NCBI GenBank assembly: GCA_038213005.1
Contig: JBBQTU010000194.1
Span: 1 to 7,925 of the forward strand
Direction of reading: 5' to 3'
Source of the DNA: JBBQTU01 sp038213005
GTDB taxonomy: Bacteria; Planctomycetota; Phycisphaerae; Tepidisphaerales; Tepidisphaeraceae
Length of the DNA: 7,925 bases
Position 1 is the first letter of the stretch; the number at the start of each line of letters is the position of its first letter. The notes beneath the pieces were generated by a model. It did not search any database. It saw nothing but the letters and a program-made list of their open reading frames with translations, and was not told where the DNA came from. This document shows, in pieces, positions 1-6,330 of the stretch. The position numbers and the translations under genes are program-made.

Positions 1-1
1 G

Positions 2-46
2 GCAGAGATGAAACGACTGGTTGAGAAATACGGTTCGTCGATTTGA
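2..46 (+). CDS. C-terminal end of an unidentified upstream gene (partial)
   Basis: One + strand frame is open from the left edge and stops at TGA 44-46. It would encode the tail AEMKRLVEKYGSSI. The other two + strand frames hit stops within the first 25 bases. The tail is charged and helix-like, as expected for a protein C-terminus, but fourteen codons are too few to name a family. The 39-base gap to dapA would fit an operon with dapA or separate transcription. I infer it is coding only from the open frame and ordinary residue composition. Confidence 0.35.
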   Translation, partial: AEMKRLVEKYGSSI

Positions 47-85
47 CAATGATCCTTTGGAATCCTGCGACTGAGTGAGACTCAC

Positions 86-964
86 ATGACATTGAAGCTG
101 CACGGAGCGATGACGGCGATCGTAACGCCGTTTGCGGATGGGAAGCTGGATGAAGGTCGGCTGCGCAAGCAGATTGCGTTCCAGCTTGAGCAGGGGATTG
201 ACGGGCTGGTGCCGGTGGGCAGCACGGGCGAGTCGCCGACGCTGAGCTTTGCCGAGCACGAGCGGGTGATTGAGGTGACGGTGGAACTGGCCGGTGGGCG
301 CGTGCCGGTGATTGGCGGCGTTGGTGCCAATTCCACCAGCGAGGCGCTGGAGCTTCACGCGTTTGCGAAGAAGGTGGGCGCGTCGGCGGGGCTGTCGGTC
401 AACCCGTATTACAACAAGCCGTCGCAGGAGGGGCTGTACCGGCATTTCATGACGCTGGCGGACACGGTCGATCTTCCGATCGTGCTATATAACATCCCGG
501 GCCGAACGGGGATCACCATGAGTGCTGTGACGGTTGCTCGGCTGGCGAAGCATCCGAATATCATTGCCATCAAGGAAGCCACCGGCTCACTGGACATGAC
601 CAGCGAGATTCGTTCGCTGTGCGATATCACGATCGTCTCCGGGGATGATTCGCTGACTTTACCGCTGATGTCGATCGGTGCGGCCGGCGTGATCAGCGTG
701 ACGTCCAACCTGCTGCCGGCGAGGATCAAGAAGCTGACCAGCCTGGCTGCGGCGGGGCAGTTTGCGGAGGCGGCGAAGGTTCACCACGAGTTGTTCCCGC
801 TGATCAAGACCCTGTTTCTGGACGGCAACCCCGTGGGCATTAAGTATGCGATGAAGCTGGCCGGACTGGACAGCGGGGAACTGCGCATGCCGCTGTGGGA
901 AGCCAATGAGGCGACCAAGATGGCGATCGAGCAGAGCATGAAGAACCTGGGTGTGCTCGCCTGA
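86..964 (+). CDS. dapA: 4-hydroxy-tetrahydrodipicolinate synthase (DapA)
   Basis: This is the cytoplasmic class I aldolase that condenses pyruvate with aspartate-4-semialdehyde, the first committed step of diaminopimelate and lysine synthesis. At 292 residues it matches the family's usual length and spans the whole (beta/alpha)8 barrel. Visible motifs are GSTGES at 45-50 (the usual form is GTTGES, so Ser46 replaces the first Thr of the proton relay), Tyr109 in NPYYNKP, YNIPGR at 135-140 with Tyr135 and Arg140, and the Schiff-base lysine Lys163 in IAIKEATG. At positions corresponding to the E. coli lysine allosteric site, His58, Asn82 and Glu86 are kept but Phe55 replaces a His. Lysine inhibition is therefore possible but unproven. 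The ATG at 86 is chosen because the homologous N-terminus (LHGAMTAIVTPF) begins right after it. The ribosome site is weak (GAGTGAGA, 73-80). The gene ends six bases before the aroDE gene, suggesting cotranscription. Confidence 0.97.
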   Translation: MTLKLHGAMTAIVTPFADGKLDEGRLRKQIAFQLEQGIDGLVPVGSTGESPTLSFAEHERVIEVTVELAGGRVPVIGGVGANSTSEALELHAFAKKVGASAGLSVNPYYNKPSQEGLYRHFMTLADTVDLPIVLYNIPGRTGITMSAVTVARLAKHPNIIAIKEATGSLDMTSEIRSLCDITIVSGDDSLTLPLMSIGAAGVISVTSNLLPARIKKLTSLAAAGQFAEAAKVHHELFPLIKTLFLDGNPVGIKYAMKLAGLDSGELRMPLWEANEATKMAIEQSMKNLGVLA

Positions 965-970
965 GGAACG

Positions 971-2545
971 ATGGCTTTCCTCTGCGTCTCCATCTTTGTA
1001 CACGACTTGCCGCAGACGCTTCGGGACATCGCGAGAGCGGCCGAAGGTGGGGCGGACATGGTGGAACTGCGCATTGACCGCATGACTGATGCGGCCGCAG
1101 TGAGGGAGCTTGCCGAGAAGTGCATTCTGCCGGCGATTGTTACTTGCCGGGCGAGCTGGGAGGGCGGGCAGTGCGACCTTCCCGACGACAAGCGACTGGA
1201 ACTGCTTGCGGCGGCCTGCCATGGGCAGGTGCGCTATCTGGACATCGAGTTCGCCACTGCCCGGGCGGGTGATGAGCTGCCGGTGGGGCGACCGATCATC
1301 ACCAGTTCGCACGATTTCCATGGCCGGCCGGACCGGCTGCACAACCTGCTGCTGGAGATGAATTCGGGTCCGGGTGCCATCAGCAAGATTGCATGGACCG
1401 CGCGGAGTGTACGAGACTGCGTGGAGGCGATGGAGATCCTCCAGCATCGCACCAAGGCGACGATCGCTTTGTGCATGGGCGAGGCGGGTCTGCCCAGCCG
1501 CATCCTGGCAGGGAAGTTCGGGGGCTTTCTCACGTTCGCATCTCTCGATGCCGGCAGCGCCACGGCCAGTGGACAGGTGACGCTGGCGGACATGAAGCGG
1601 CTCTATCGGTGGGATCGCATCGGGGAGCACACGAAGGTGTACGGCGTGGTGGGTTCGCCGATCATGCATTCGATGTCGCCGGCGATTCACAACAGCGCGT
1701 TTGAAGCAGTCGGTCATGATGGGGTTTATCTTCCACTGCTGGTGGAGGGCAGTTACGAAAGCTTCAAGGCGTTCATGGAGAGCTGGCTGCACCACCCGGG
1801 ACTGGACCTGGCGGGGCTGTCCGTGACGATTCCGCATAAGGAGAATGCGCTGCGGTATCTGCGGGAGCAAGGGGTGAAGGGGGCGCGGATTGAGATCGAG
1901 CCGCTGGCTGAGTCGATCGGCGCTGTGAACACCATCGTCGTGGATCGTGGCGAGGGTGAAACGGCGGGGGCGGCGGTGCCTGTTCGTCTACGCGGGTTCA
2001 ACAGCGACTATGCGGCCATTCTTGACTCGATCACCGAAGCCATGGGCATCGATCGGGCGGGTCTGGCGGGTCTGCGGGTTGGCGTGATCGGGGCTGGGGG
2101 CACCGGCCGGACTGCTGTGGCAGCGCTGGCGCATTGCGGGGCCGCGGTGACGATCTACAACCGGAGCTTGGAACGGGCGACCGAACTGGCGACCGAGTTC
2201 GATGGCCGCACAGGGCATGTGTCGGCCGAGGCGATGGCGAAACTGGCGGGAGCCGAGCACGATATCCTGATCCAGACTACCAGTATCGGCATGCACCCCA
2301 AGATCGATGCCAGTGCCTTTGACGGCAACATGCCGCGCCTGGTGGCCGGCACGCTCGTTTTCGACGCAGTCTATAACCCGGTGGAGACAAAGCTACTGCG
2401 ACAGGCTCGAGAGGCGGGGGCGAAGACGGTGTGCGGGGTGGAGATGTTTGTTCGCCAGGCGGCGAGGCAATTCGAACTGTGGACTGGCAAGCCTGCGCCG
2501 CGAGACCTGATGCGCCAGGTTTTGCTGGACCGGCTGCCGCGCTGA
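971..2545 (+). CDS. aroDE: Bifunctional 3-dehydroquinate dehydratase / shikimate dehydrogenase (AroD-AroE fusion)
   Basis: The 524-residue protein joins two consecutive shikimate-pathway enzymes. Residues about 1-215 are a type I dehydroquinase: VELRID at 31-36, TCR at 58-60, the catalytic His114 in SSHDF, the Schiff-base Lys139 in SKIAW, Arg177, and a substrate loop TASGQ (198-202) where SAPGQ is usual. Residues about 221-524 are shikimate dehydrogenase: HSMSP with Ser234 and Ser236, the catalytic Lys290 in SVTIPHK, Asn320 in GAVNT, the catalytic Asp346 in GFNSDY, the glycine-rich NADP loop GAGGTGRT (374-381), the NRS motif at 397-399 that suggests NADP preference, and Gln496 in VRQAA. All key catalytic residues are present, so both activities are predicted. 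Similar fusions are known in plants, chlamydiae and planctomycetes. The ATG at 971 follows GAGGA that overlaps the dapA stop codon, consistent with translational coupling. The 3' end faces the kinase-like gene across 34 bases with no clear terminator. Confidence 0.95.
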   Translation: MAFLCVSIFVHDLPQTLRDIARAAEGGADMVELRIDRMTDAAAVRELAEKCILPAIVTCRASWEGGQCDLPDDKRLELLAAACHGQVRYLDIEFATARAGDELPVGRPIITSSHDFHGRPDRLHNLLLEMNSGPGAISKIAWTARSVRDCVEAMEILQHRTKATIALCMGEAGLPSRILAGKFGGFLTFASLDAGSATASGQVTLADMKRLYRWDRIGEHTKVYGVVGSPIMHSMSPAIHNSAFEAVGHDGVYLPLLVEGSYESFKAFMESWLHHPGLDLAGLSVTIPHKENALRYLREQGVKGARIEIEPLAESIGAVNTIVVDRGEGETAGAAVPVRLRGFNSDYAAILDSITEAMGIDRAGLAGLRVGVIGAGGTGRTAVAALAHCGAAVTIYNRSLERATELATEFDGRTGHVSAEAMAKLAGAEHDILIQTTSIGMHPKIDASAFDGNMPRLVAGTLVFDAVYNPVETKLLRQAREAGAKTVCGVEMFVRQAARQFELWTGKPAPRDLMRQVLLDRLPR

Positions 2546-2579
2546 GAGTGTACGTGTGTCGGCTCGACTGCGTCGCTGA

Positions 2580-3827
2580 TCAGGCGGTGGTGCTGGCGTC
2601 CAGGCGCTTCTTGATGATCCGAAGGGCATTGGCGACGCTACCGGCTGAGGTGTGCTCGGCCTTTTCGGGGCGGTCGGGGGCGAACAGTCGCCGGGTGAGC
2701 TTGTGCAGGGCGTAATCTTCGGCGCTGTTGGGGGTGAATCGGATCAGGTCCTTGAGGTCCGGGTTCTCGTGGGGATTGGTGAACTGCAGTGTCAGGTAGA
2801 AGAGGTCGACGGCCTTTTCCGGCTTGAAGAGGGCGTTGGTGAAATAGGGGCTGGTGACGTGGCCGGCCTCGACCATCTTGTGCATCACCCGCTGCACCTG
2901 GCACGTCCGCATAAGGTCATTGAAGATCCGTTCGGTGGCGGGGCTGGCGGCGAGATCCTCGTCGGTATGGATGGAGGATCCGAAGTCGATGAAGCCCACG
3001 CCCTCGGGCGTGACCACCATGTTGTCCAGGCGCAGATCAAGGTGGATCACGCCTGCCTTCTCGTGGACCATGTGAAGGAGCTGGGTCGACTGCAGTGCGA
3101 AGTCCATCTGTGAGATCGCATCGCCGCCGTTACGCAGCCAGTTGACCTGCAGCAGCGTGACCATGCCGCGATCATCACGCTCGTAGCGGGTGGTGTGTGG
3201 TACGCGGCTGCGGAACTCCTCGGGCAACTTCTCCTGCAGCCGCCGCATGATCGCGACCTCGCGGGTCAGGAAGATCGGCAGGATGTTGCGGATCAACTGG
3301 TGGGCCCGGCGCGACATCTCCTGTTCGCTGAGGCCCGTGCTGCGGTTGCGCAGGCGGTTCATCACCCACTCGACCGAAGGCACGCGCTTGGTCACAACAT
3401 GCTGGCCGTTTGATTTCTCGCGGACCACCGACAACTCCACCTCGAAGGTGAAGCGATCGGTCAGTTCGCCCTTGGGAATGTGCAGTATCTTTCGGGCAGA
3501 GAAGTAGTGGACCTTGCGGCGGATCAGCGGCCAGAGCTTCCAGCCGTCGAGCACGGTAGCGTCGGGGCGCTCGACCACAAAGCCGTAGTCGGAGAATCGC
3601 TTGGCGATGCTGCGCATCTTCGGGAGGGAGTCGGTGGCGAAGACGAACTGTCCGCCCCAGCGGATGTGGGGGAATACCCGGCGAGGGTCGCATTCGTCGC
3701 GGTCGGTTGCGAAGACGAAATCGACCAGGTCCCGGGTGTGGTTGGTCGGACCAAAGGACCGGTATTCTTCGTCGTTTGCGAAGACCTTGCCGATAACGGG
3801 AGTCAGGACTGAATCGTGTTCGCCCAT
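2580..3827 (-). CDS. Protein-kinase-fold protein with unrecognised N-terminal region
   Basis: The C-terminal half has the hallmarks of a eukaryotic-like kinase. In the 418-residue numbering from a TTG at 3836, the catalytic loop HLDLRLDN is at 265-272 (Asp267, Asn272) and a metal-binding DFG is at 284-286. Plausible N-lobe partners are Lys150 (VVTKR) and Glu193 (TREVAIMRRL), though they are further apart than usual. The first 115 or so residues match no family I recognise. They hold three VFA[N/T]D units about 24 residues apart and an RWGGQFVFAT stretch. That stretch recalls a late strand of SAM methyltransferases, but no SAM-binding glycine motif is visible. No membrane segment is seen, so it is probably cytoplasmic; the substrate is unknown. 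Start choice: the ATG at 3827 has GGA four bases upstream, while the TTG at 3836 would add three residues without a clear ribosome site. It converges on aroDE and lies about 125 bases downstream of the lipoprotein gene. Confidence 0.8.
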   Translation of the reverse strand: MGEHDSVLTPVIGKVFANDEEYRSFGPTNHTRDLVDFVFATDRDECDPRRVFPHIRWGGQFVFATDSLPKMRSIAKRFSDYGFVVERPDATVLDGWKLWPLIRRKVHYFSARKILHIPKGELTDRFTFEVELSVVREKSNGQHVVTKRVPSVEWVMNRLRNRSTGLSEQEMSRRAHQLIRNILPIFLTREVAIMRRLQEKLPEEFRSRVPHTTRYERDDRGMVTLLQVNWLRNGGDAISQMDFALQSTQLLHMVHEKAGVIHLDLRLDNMVVTPEGVGFIDFGSSIHTDEDLAASPATERIFNDLMRTCQVQRVMHKMVEAGHVTSPYFTNALFKPEKAVDLFYLTLQFTNPHENPDLKDLIRFTPNSAEDYALHKLTRRLFAPDRPEKAEHTSAGSVANALRIIKKRLDASTTA

Positions 3828-3939
3828 ATCTTCCAAGCCCCGCGCGTGATTTAAACACCACCTTGCCTATAGGCCATTGCTTGCCCGGCGAGGCACTGAC
3901 GATATGCTGTTGGATTTGGACGGCGAAGTCAACACTTTC

Positions 3940-3962
3940 CGTCCCAAAATGTCATTGGGACG
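3940..3962 (-). terminator. Hairpin at the lipoprotein stop codon (possible transcript end)
   Basis: A perfect 8-base-pair stem is formed by 3940-3947 (CGTCCCAA) and 3955-3962 (TTGGGACG) with a 7-base loop. The loop holds the TGA stop codon (3952-3954) of the lipoprotein gene. On the - strand the stem is followed by GAAAGTGTTGA, which has no T run, so it is not a classical Rho-independent terminator. It could mark or protect the 3' end of the clpP-clpP-lipoprotein transcript. The function is inferred. Confidence 0.35.
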
Positions 3963-4608
3963 ATGTCGGGCGTGAGGCTGGCGAGGTTGCCGCGAGGCGA
4001 ACCTGTATCTTCTGCTCGGCCGAGACGATGCGCTGGGTTAGGGTGTCTGTGAAGATTGCGACTACGGTGAGTTCTGTATGTTGCGGATGTCGTGTCAGCG
4101 GGATGCTCAGGACATAGGTGTAGAGCATCGCCTGACCGTACCAGGCCGAGCGGCTCTGGTCGAGCGAAAACTGTCGCGAGCCCACTAGCGGCGACTGGGC
4201 GTTGGCAAGGTCGAATATCTCCACCTTGAACTGTCCGGCCGCCTTGATGACCTGCCCGTCAGCGTCCACGGGAACGACGTAAACCTTGACCAGATCATCG
4301 GATGCCGAGTCAGGCGCCGCGGCATAGCCGCCGGTGAGCCGGTTGAACCTCAGGCCGTGAACGGTGAAAAGCCGATCCAGCCGATCCTGTGGCAGGACTG
4401 GGACGGTCGTAGCCTGCCGCTCCAGTCCGGTGATTCGCGCCCGGTCGGCCTTCTGCTCGCCTTCGAGGCGGGCGATGGTGGTGCGGAGGATGTCGTTGTC
4501 CTTGCGCAACTGGATATTGGCGCGCGACGGGCCGAAGCATCCGCCGAGGATCAGGGTGGCCGGCAGGGCAGGCAGCAGCAACCAACGTGTGAAACGGGCT
4601 GTCTTCAT
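3952..4608 (-). CDS. Small coiled-coil lipoprotein of unknown function
   Basis: The 218-residue product begins with a lipoprotein signal: basic MKTARFTRW, a hydrophobic stretch to about residue 22, and a lipobox LGGC with Cys24 as the predicted lipidated residue. It should therefore be exported and membrane-anchored. Residues about 31-65 are charged with regularly spaced Leu and Ile (NIQLRKDNDIL, IARLEGEQ), which suggests a short coiled coil. Residues about 105-206 look like a beta-rich domain (VKVYVVPVDADGQVIKAAG, FKVEIFDL), and the tail is rich in Ser, Thr and Pro. I do not recognise the family of the globular part. The ATG at 4608 lies nine bases after the second clpP stop and has no clear Shine-Dalgarno, so translation may depend on coupling. 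Cotranscription with the clpP pair suggests shared regulation, not necessarily shared function. Confidence 0.8.
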   Translation of the reverse strand: MKTARFTRWLLLPALPATLILGGCFGPSRANIQLRKDNDILRTTIARLEGEQKADRARITGLERQATTVPVLPQDRLDRLFTVHGLRFNRLTGGYAAAPDSASDDLVKVYVVPVDADGQVIKAAGQFKVEIFDLANAQSPLVGSRQFSLDQSRSAWYGQAMLYTYVLSIPLTRHPQHTELTVVAIFTDTLTQRIVSAEQKIQVRLAATSPASRPTSSQ

Positions 4609-4617
4609 GGTCGGGTA

Positions 4618-5268
4618 TCAGTCGGTCTTGTCGTCGTCGTCGGTGTCGCGGGGGCGCATCGGGCCTTCGGGAGCACGCATCAGGACGCTGTCGGCGCAGC
4701 CGTATTCGACGGCCTCCTCGGCAAACAACCACTTGTTGCGGTCGAAATCGCGGTGGATGTTTTCCTGGGTCTTGCCGGTGTAGTCGGCCATCATGGCGTA
4801 GAGGCGATCACGCAGGCGCAGCATGTGATGGGCTTCGATGCCCAGGTCGGTCGCGGGACCTTGAAGCACGCCGCCGATCAAGGGCTGGTGCAGCATCACC
4901 TGGGAGTTTGGCAGCACGGCGCGTTTACCCTTGGTGCCGGCGGCCAGGAGGCATGCGCCCATGCTGGCGGCCATGCCGATGCAGGTGGTGGCGACATCGC
5001 ATCGAAGGTAGTTCATCGTATCGATGATGCCGAGGCCGGCCGAGATGCTCCCGCCGGGGCTGTTGATGTACAACTGGACGTCGGCCTTGGGATCATCGTT
5101 GGAGAGGAACAGAAGCTGGGCGATGATGATATTGGCGGTGTCATCGTCGATGCCGCCGCCGATGATAATGATGCGGTCCTTCAGCAGCCGCGAGTAAATG
5201 TCATACGCGCGTTCGCCGCGGCCGGTCTTCTCGATGACCATCGGAATCAGTTGGTTGACTCGGCTCAT
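4618..5268 (-). CDS. clpP: ATP-dependent Clp protease proteolytic subunit, second paralogue, triad Asp replaced by Asn
   Basis: ClpP forms barrel-shaped 14-mers that degrade proteins unfolded by ClpX or ClpA-type ATPases. The 216-residue product starts with MSRVNQLIPMVIEKTGRGER, a typical ClpP N-terminus. The ATG at 5268 is therefore preferred over in-frame upstream starts that would run into the neighbouring clpP. It has NSPGG (69-73), the nucleophile Ser102 in GMAASMGA and His127 in VMLHQP. In an ungapped alignment with E. coli ClpP, RDFDRNKWL (173-181) matches RDTERDRFL, so Asn178 sits where the catalytic Asp belongs. The adjacent Asp176-Arg177 pair that takes part in oligomer sensing in S. 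aureus ClpP is kept. The C-terminus is an acidic tail ending DTDDDDKTD. The start is four bases after the stop of the first clpP and follows AAGGGAAAG, so the pair is probably translated together. Confidence 0.93.
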   Translation of the reverse strand: MSRVNQLIPMVIEKTGRGERAYDIYSRLLKDRIIIIGGGIDDDTANIIIAQLLFLSNDDPKADVQLYINSPGGSISAGLGIIDTMNYLRCDVATTCIGMAASMGACLLAAGTKGKRAVLPNSQVMLHQPLIGGVLQGPATDLGIEAHHMLRLRDRLYAMMADYTGKTQENIHRDFDRNKWLFAEEAVEYGCADSVLMRAPEGPMRPRDTDDDDKTD

Positions 5269-5272
5269 CTCT

Positions 5273-5995
5273 CTACTTTCCCTTCTCTTCGACGTTGAGC
5301 ACTTCATCACAGAGGCCGTAGGCGACGGCATCTTTGGCTTCGAAGAATCGATCTCGCTCGCTGTCTTCGCGCAGCTTGTCGACCGGCTGGCCGGTGCACT
5401 TGGCCATGATGTTGATCAGGGCGTCCTTGGTCTTGAGGATCTCTTCGGCCTGGATCTGGATGTCGGCCGCCTGTCCATAGACGCCGCCAAAGGGCTGGTG
5501 AACCATCACCTTGGCGTTGGGGAGGATGAATCGTTTTCCCTTTTTGCCGGCCATCAGCACGACGGCGCCGCCGCTTTCGGCCCGGCCGATGCAGTAGGTG
5601 GCGATGTCGCAGGAGACAAACTGCATGATGTCATAGATTGCCAGCGTGTCTTCGACGACACCGCCGGGGGAGTTGATGTAAAGATTGATGTCCTTGCGGG
5701 CGTCGATGTTCCACAGATAGAGCAGTTGCATGATCACACGCGACGCCGACACCTGGTTGATCTCGCCGACGAGGAAGACGACGCGGTTTTCGAGGAGCAT
5801 CTCCTCGAGGGTCATCTCGCGATAGCGGTTATAGCCGCCGCCGCCGCTGGGTCCCGGCGCGCCGGGCATCATAACTGGAGTGGTGCCATGCACTTGCTGC
5901 GGGTTTAGAATGCCCTGAGCTTCTGGCCGGGCGAACAGTGCCGCGGCCCGGGCCAACCGGCGTGGATCTGCGTTTGACAACATGGCGTCTTGCAT
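5273..5995 (-). CDS. clpP: ATP-dependent Clp protease proteolytic subunit, first paralogue, N-terminally extended
   Basis: The 240-residue product has the ClpP fold from about residue 58 (YREMTLEEMLLENRVVFL). Visible features are NSPGG at 108-112, the nucleophile Ser141, His166 in VMVHQP and Asp215 in SERDRFF, so the Ser-His-Asp triad is complete. The nucleophile elbow reads GRAESGGA where GxAASMGA is usual: Glu140 and Gly142 flank the serine. About 55 residues precede the fold, including an Ala/Arg-rich segment and a flexible APGPSGGGGYN stretch. This is longer than usual and could be a propeptide or a specific docking element. The ATG at 5995 is chosen because AAAGGG (6002-6007) sits six bases upstream. 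An ATG at 5983 would remove four residues, and a GTG at 6079 would give an unlikely longer product. It is the first gene of a clpP-clpP-lipoprotein group; no trigger factor or clpX gene is adjacent here. Confidence 0.92.
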   Translation of the reverse strand: MQDAMLSNADPRRLARAAALFARPEAQGILNPQQVHGTTPVMMPGAPGPSGGGGYNRYREMTLEEMLLENRVVFLVGEINQVSASRVIMQLLYLWNIDARKDINLYINSPGGVVEDTLAIYDIMQFVSCDIATYCIGRAESGGAVVLMAGKKGKRFILPNAKVMVHQPFGGVYGQAADIQIQAEEILKTKDALINIMAKCTGQPVDKLREDSERDRFFEAKDAVAYGLCDEVLNVEEKGK

Positions 5996-6007
5996 CCCTT
6001 TCCCTTT
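5996..6007 (-). promoter_or_regulatory. Doubled Shine-Dalgarno sequence before the first clpP
   Basis: On the - strand AAAGGG occurs twice in a row directly before the ATG at 5995. The upstream copy (6002-6007) has a spacing of six bases, which fixes this ATG as the start. It is the strongest ribosome site in the - strand group. Confidence 0.6.
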
Positions 6008-6022
6008 CAGACAGTTACGCCG

Positions 6023-6051
6023 ATGGTAAGCACGAGGGCGTTGAGAATCAA
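6023..6051 (-). promoter_or_regulatory. Candidate promoter of the clpP group
   Basis: On the - strand TTGATT (6046-6051) and TACCAT (6023-6028) are separated by 17 bases, each matching four of six consensus positions of a sigma-70-type promoter. Transcription would start near 6016, about 20 bases before the clpP start codon and upstream of its ribosome site. This is a pattern match only; other sigma factors are possible for a protease operon. Confidence 0.35.
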
Positions 6052-6054
6052 ACG

Positions 6055-6080
6055 CCGTGACAACACGCCGCGACAACACG
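6055..6080. repeat. Tandem 13-base repeat upstream of the clpP promoter
   Basis: CCGTGACAACACG (6055-6067) is followed immediately by CCGCGACAACACG (6068-6080), identical at 12 of 13 bases. The pair abuts the candidate -35 box at 6046-6051 on its upstream side. The position and head-to-tail arrangement suggest a binding site for a regulator of the clpP group, in the manner of the tandem repeats bound by CtsR in Firmicutes, although the sequence is different. The function is inferred. Confidence 0.5.
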
Positions 6081-6275
6081 GTTGAAAACCGGGCGAAGGC
6101 AGAAGATCGGCGGGTGCTGTCTTGAGGCCATCGAGACTGAGCTATGCTGGAGCGCGATCGAAGGTCGGAGCGGTCATCATCAGCGGCGGCAGTATCAGCA
6201 GCGGGGACATCAACAACATCAGCACGAGCACCTGCCCTGGCTCATCCTTGGCTAAAGAAGGTATGCGAGTCGATC
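6081..6275. other. Intergenic stretch with a triplet-like low-complexity tract, no gene recognised
   Basis: Between the divergent clpP group and the AbiEi gene I see no convincing gene. Bases about 6172-6234 are dominated by ATC, AGC, AAC and CA-rich triplets, giving Ser/Ile/Gly-rich or His/Gln-rich translations depending on frame, none of which resembles a known protein. A possible weak promoter (TTGAGG 6122-6127, TATGCT 6143-6148, spacing 15) points rightward but has no clear gene behind it. Confidence 0.4.
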
Positions 6276-6303
6276 TTTACAACATGTCGGGACTTATTAA
6301 AAT
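6276..6303 (+). promoter_or_regulatory. Promoter of the AbiEi-type gene
   Basis: TTTACA (6276-6281) and TAAAAT (6298-6303) are spaced 16 bases apart, each one mismatch from the sigma-70 consensus. The start point would lie near 6310, about 20 bases before the ATG at 6331. AAAGGA at 6319-6324, six bases before that ATG, is a good ribosome site. The region is AT-rich compared with its surroundings. Confidence 0.55.
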
Positions 6304-6312
6304 GTCCCGACA
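6285..6312. promoter_or_regulatory. Operator-like inverted repeat overlapping the AbiEi promoter
   Basis: TGTCGGGAC (6285-6293) and its exact reverse complement GTCCCGACA (6304-6312) flank a ten-base AT-only spacer. The left arm lies between the -35 and -10 boxes and the right arm begins just after the -10 box, so a bound dimer would block RNA polymerase. AbiEi antitoxins studied elsewhere repress their own operons by binding inverted repeats through an N-terminal winged helix. Self-regulation is the natural inference here. Confidence 0.6.
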
Positions 6313-6330
6313 AAACGTAAAGGACAGGTA

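Noticed and set aside
43..71. Perfect TTGACA (43-48) as a dapA -35 box
   Set aside because: No acceptable -10 hexamer lies 16-18 bases downstream, and the hexamer overlaps the upstream gene's stop codon. Too weak to annotate.
659..1870. Long open frame on the - strand (403 codons) opposite dapA and aroDE
   Set aside because: It lies antisense to two genes with complete catalytic motifs. Its translation is rich in Arg, His and Pro, as expected of a GC-rich shadow frame, and shows no family motif.
3865..3874. Ten-base palindrome GCCTATAGGC upstream of the kinase-like gene
   Set aside because: Palindromes of this size occur by chance about once per thousand bases, and it is not placed over a clear promoter.
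4357..5298. Long open frame on the + strand (313 codons) opposite clpP and the lipoprotein gene
   Set aside because: It is antisense to the second clpP, whose fold is clear. The translation is rich in Val, Gly, Ala and His without recognisable motifs.
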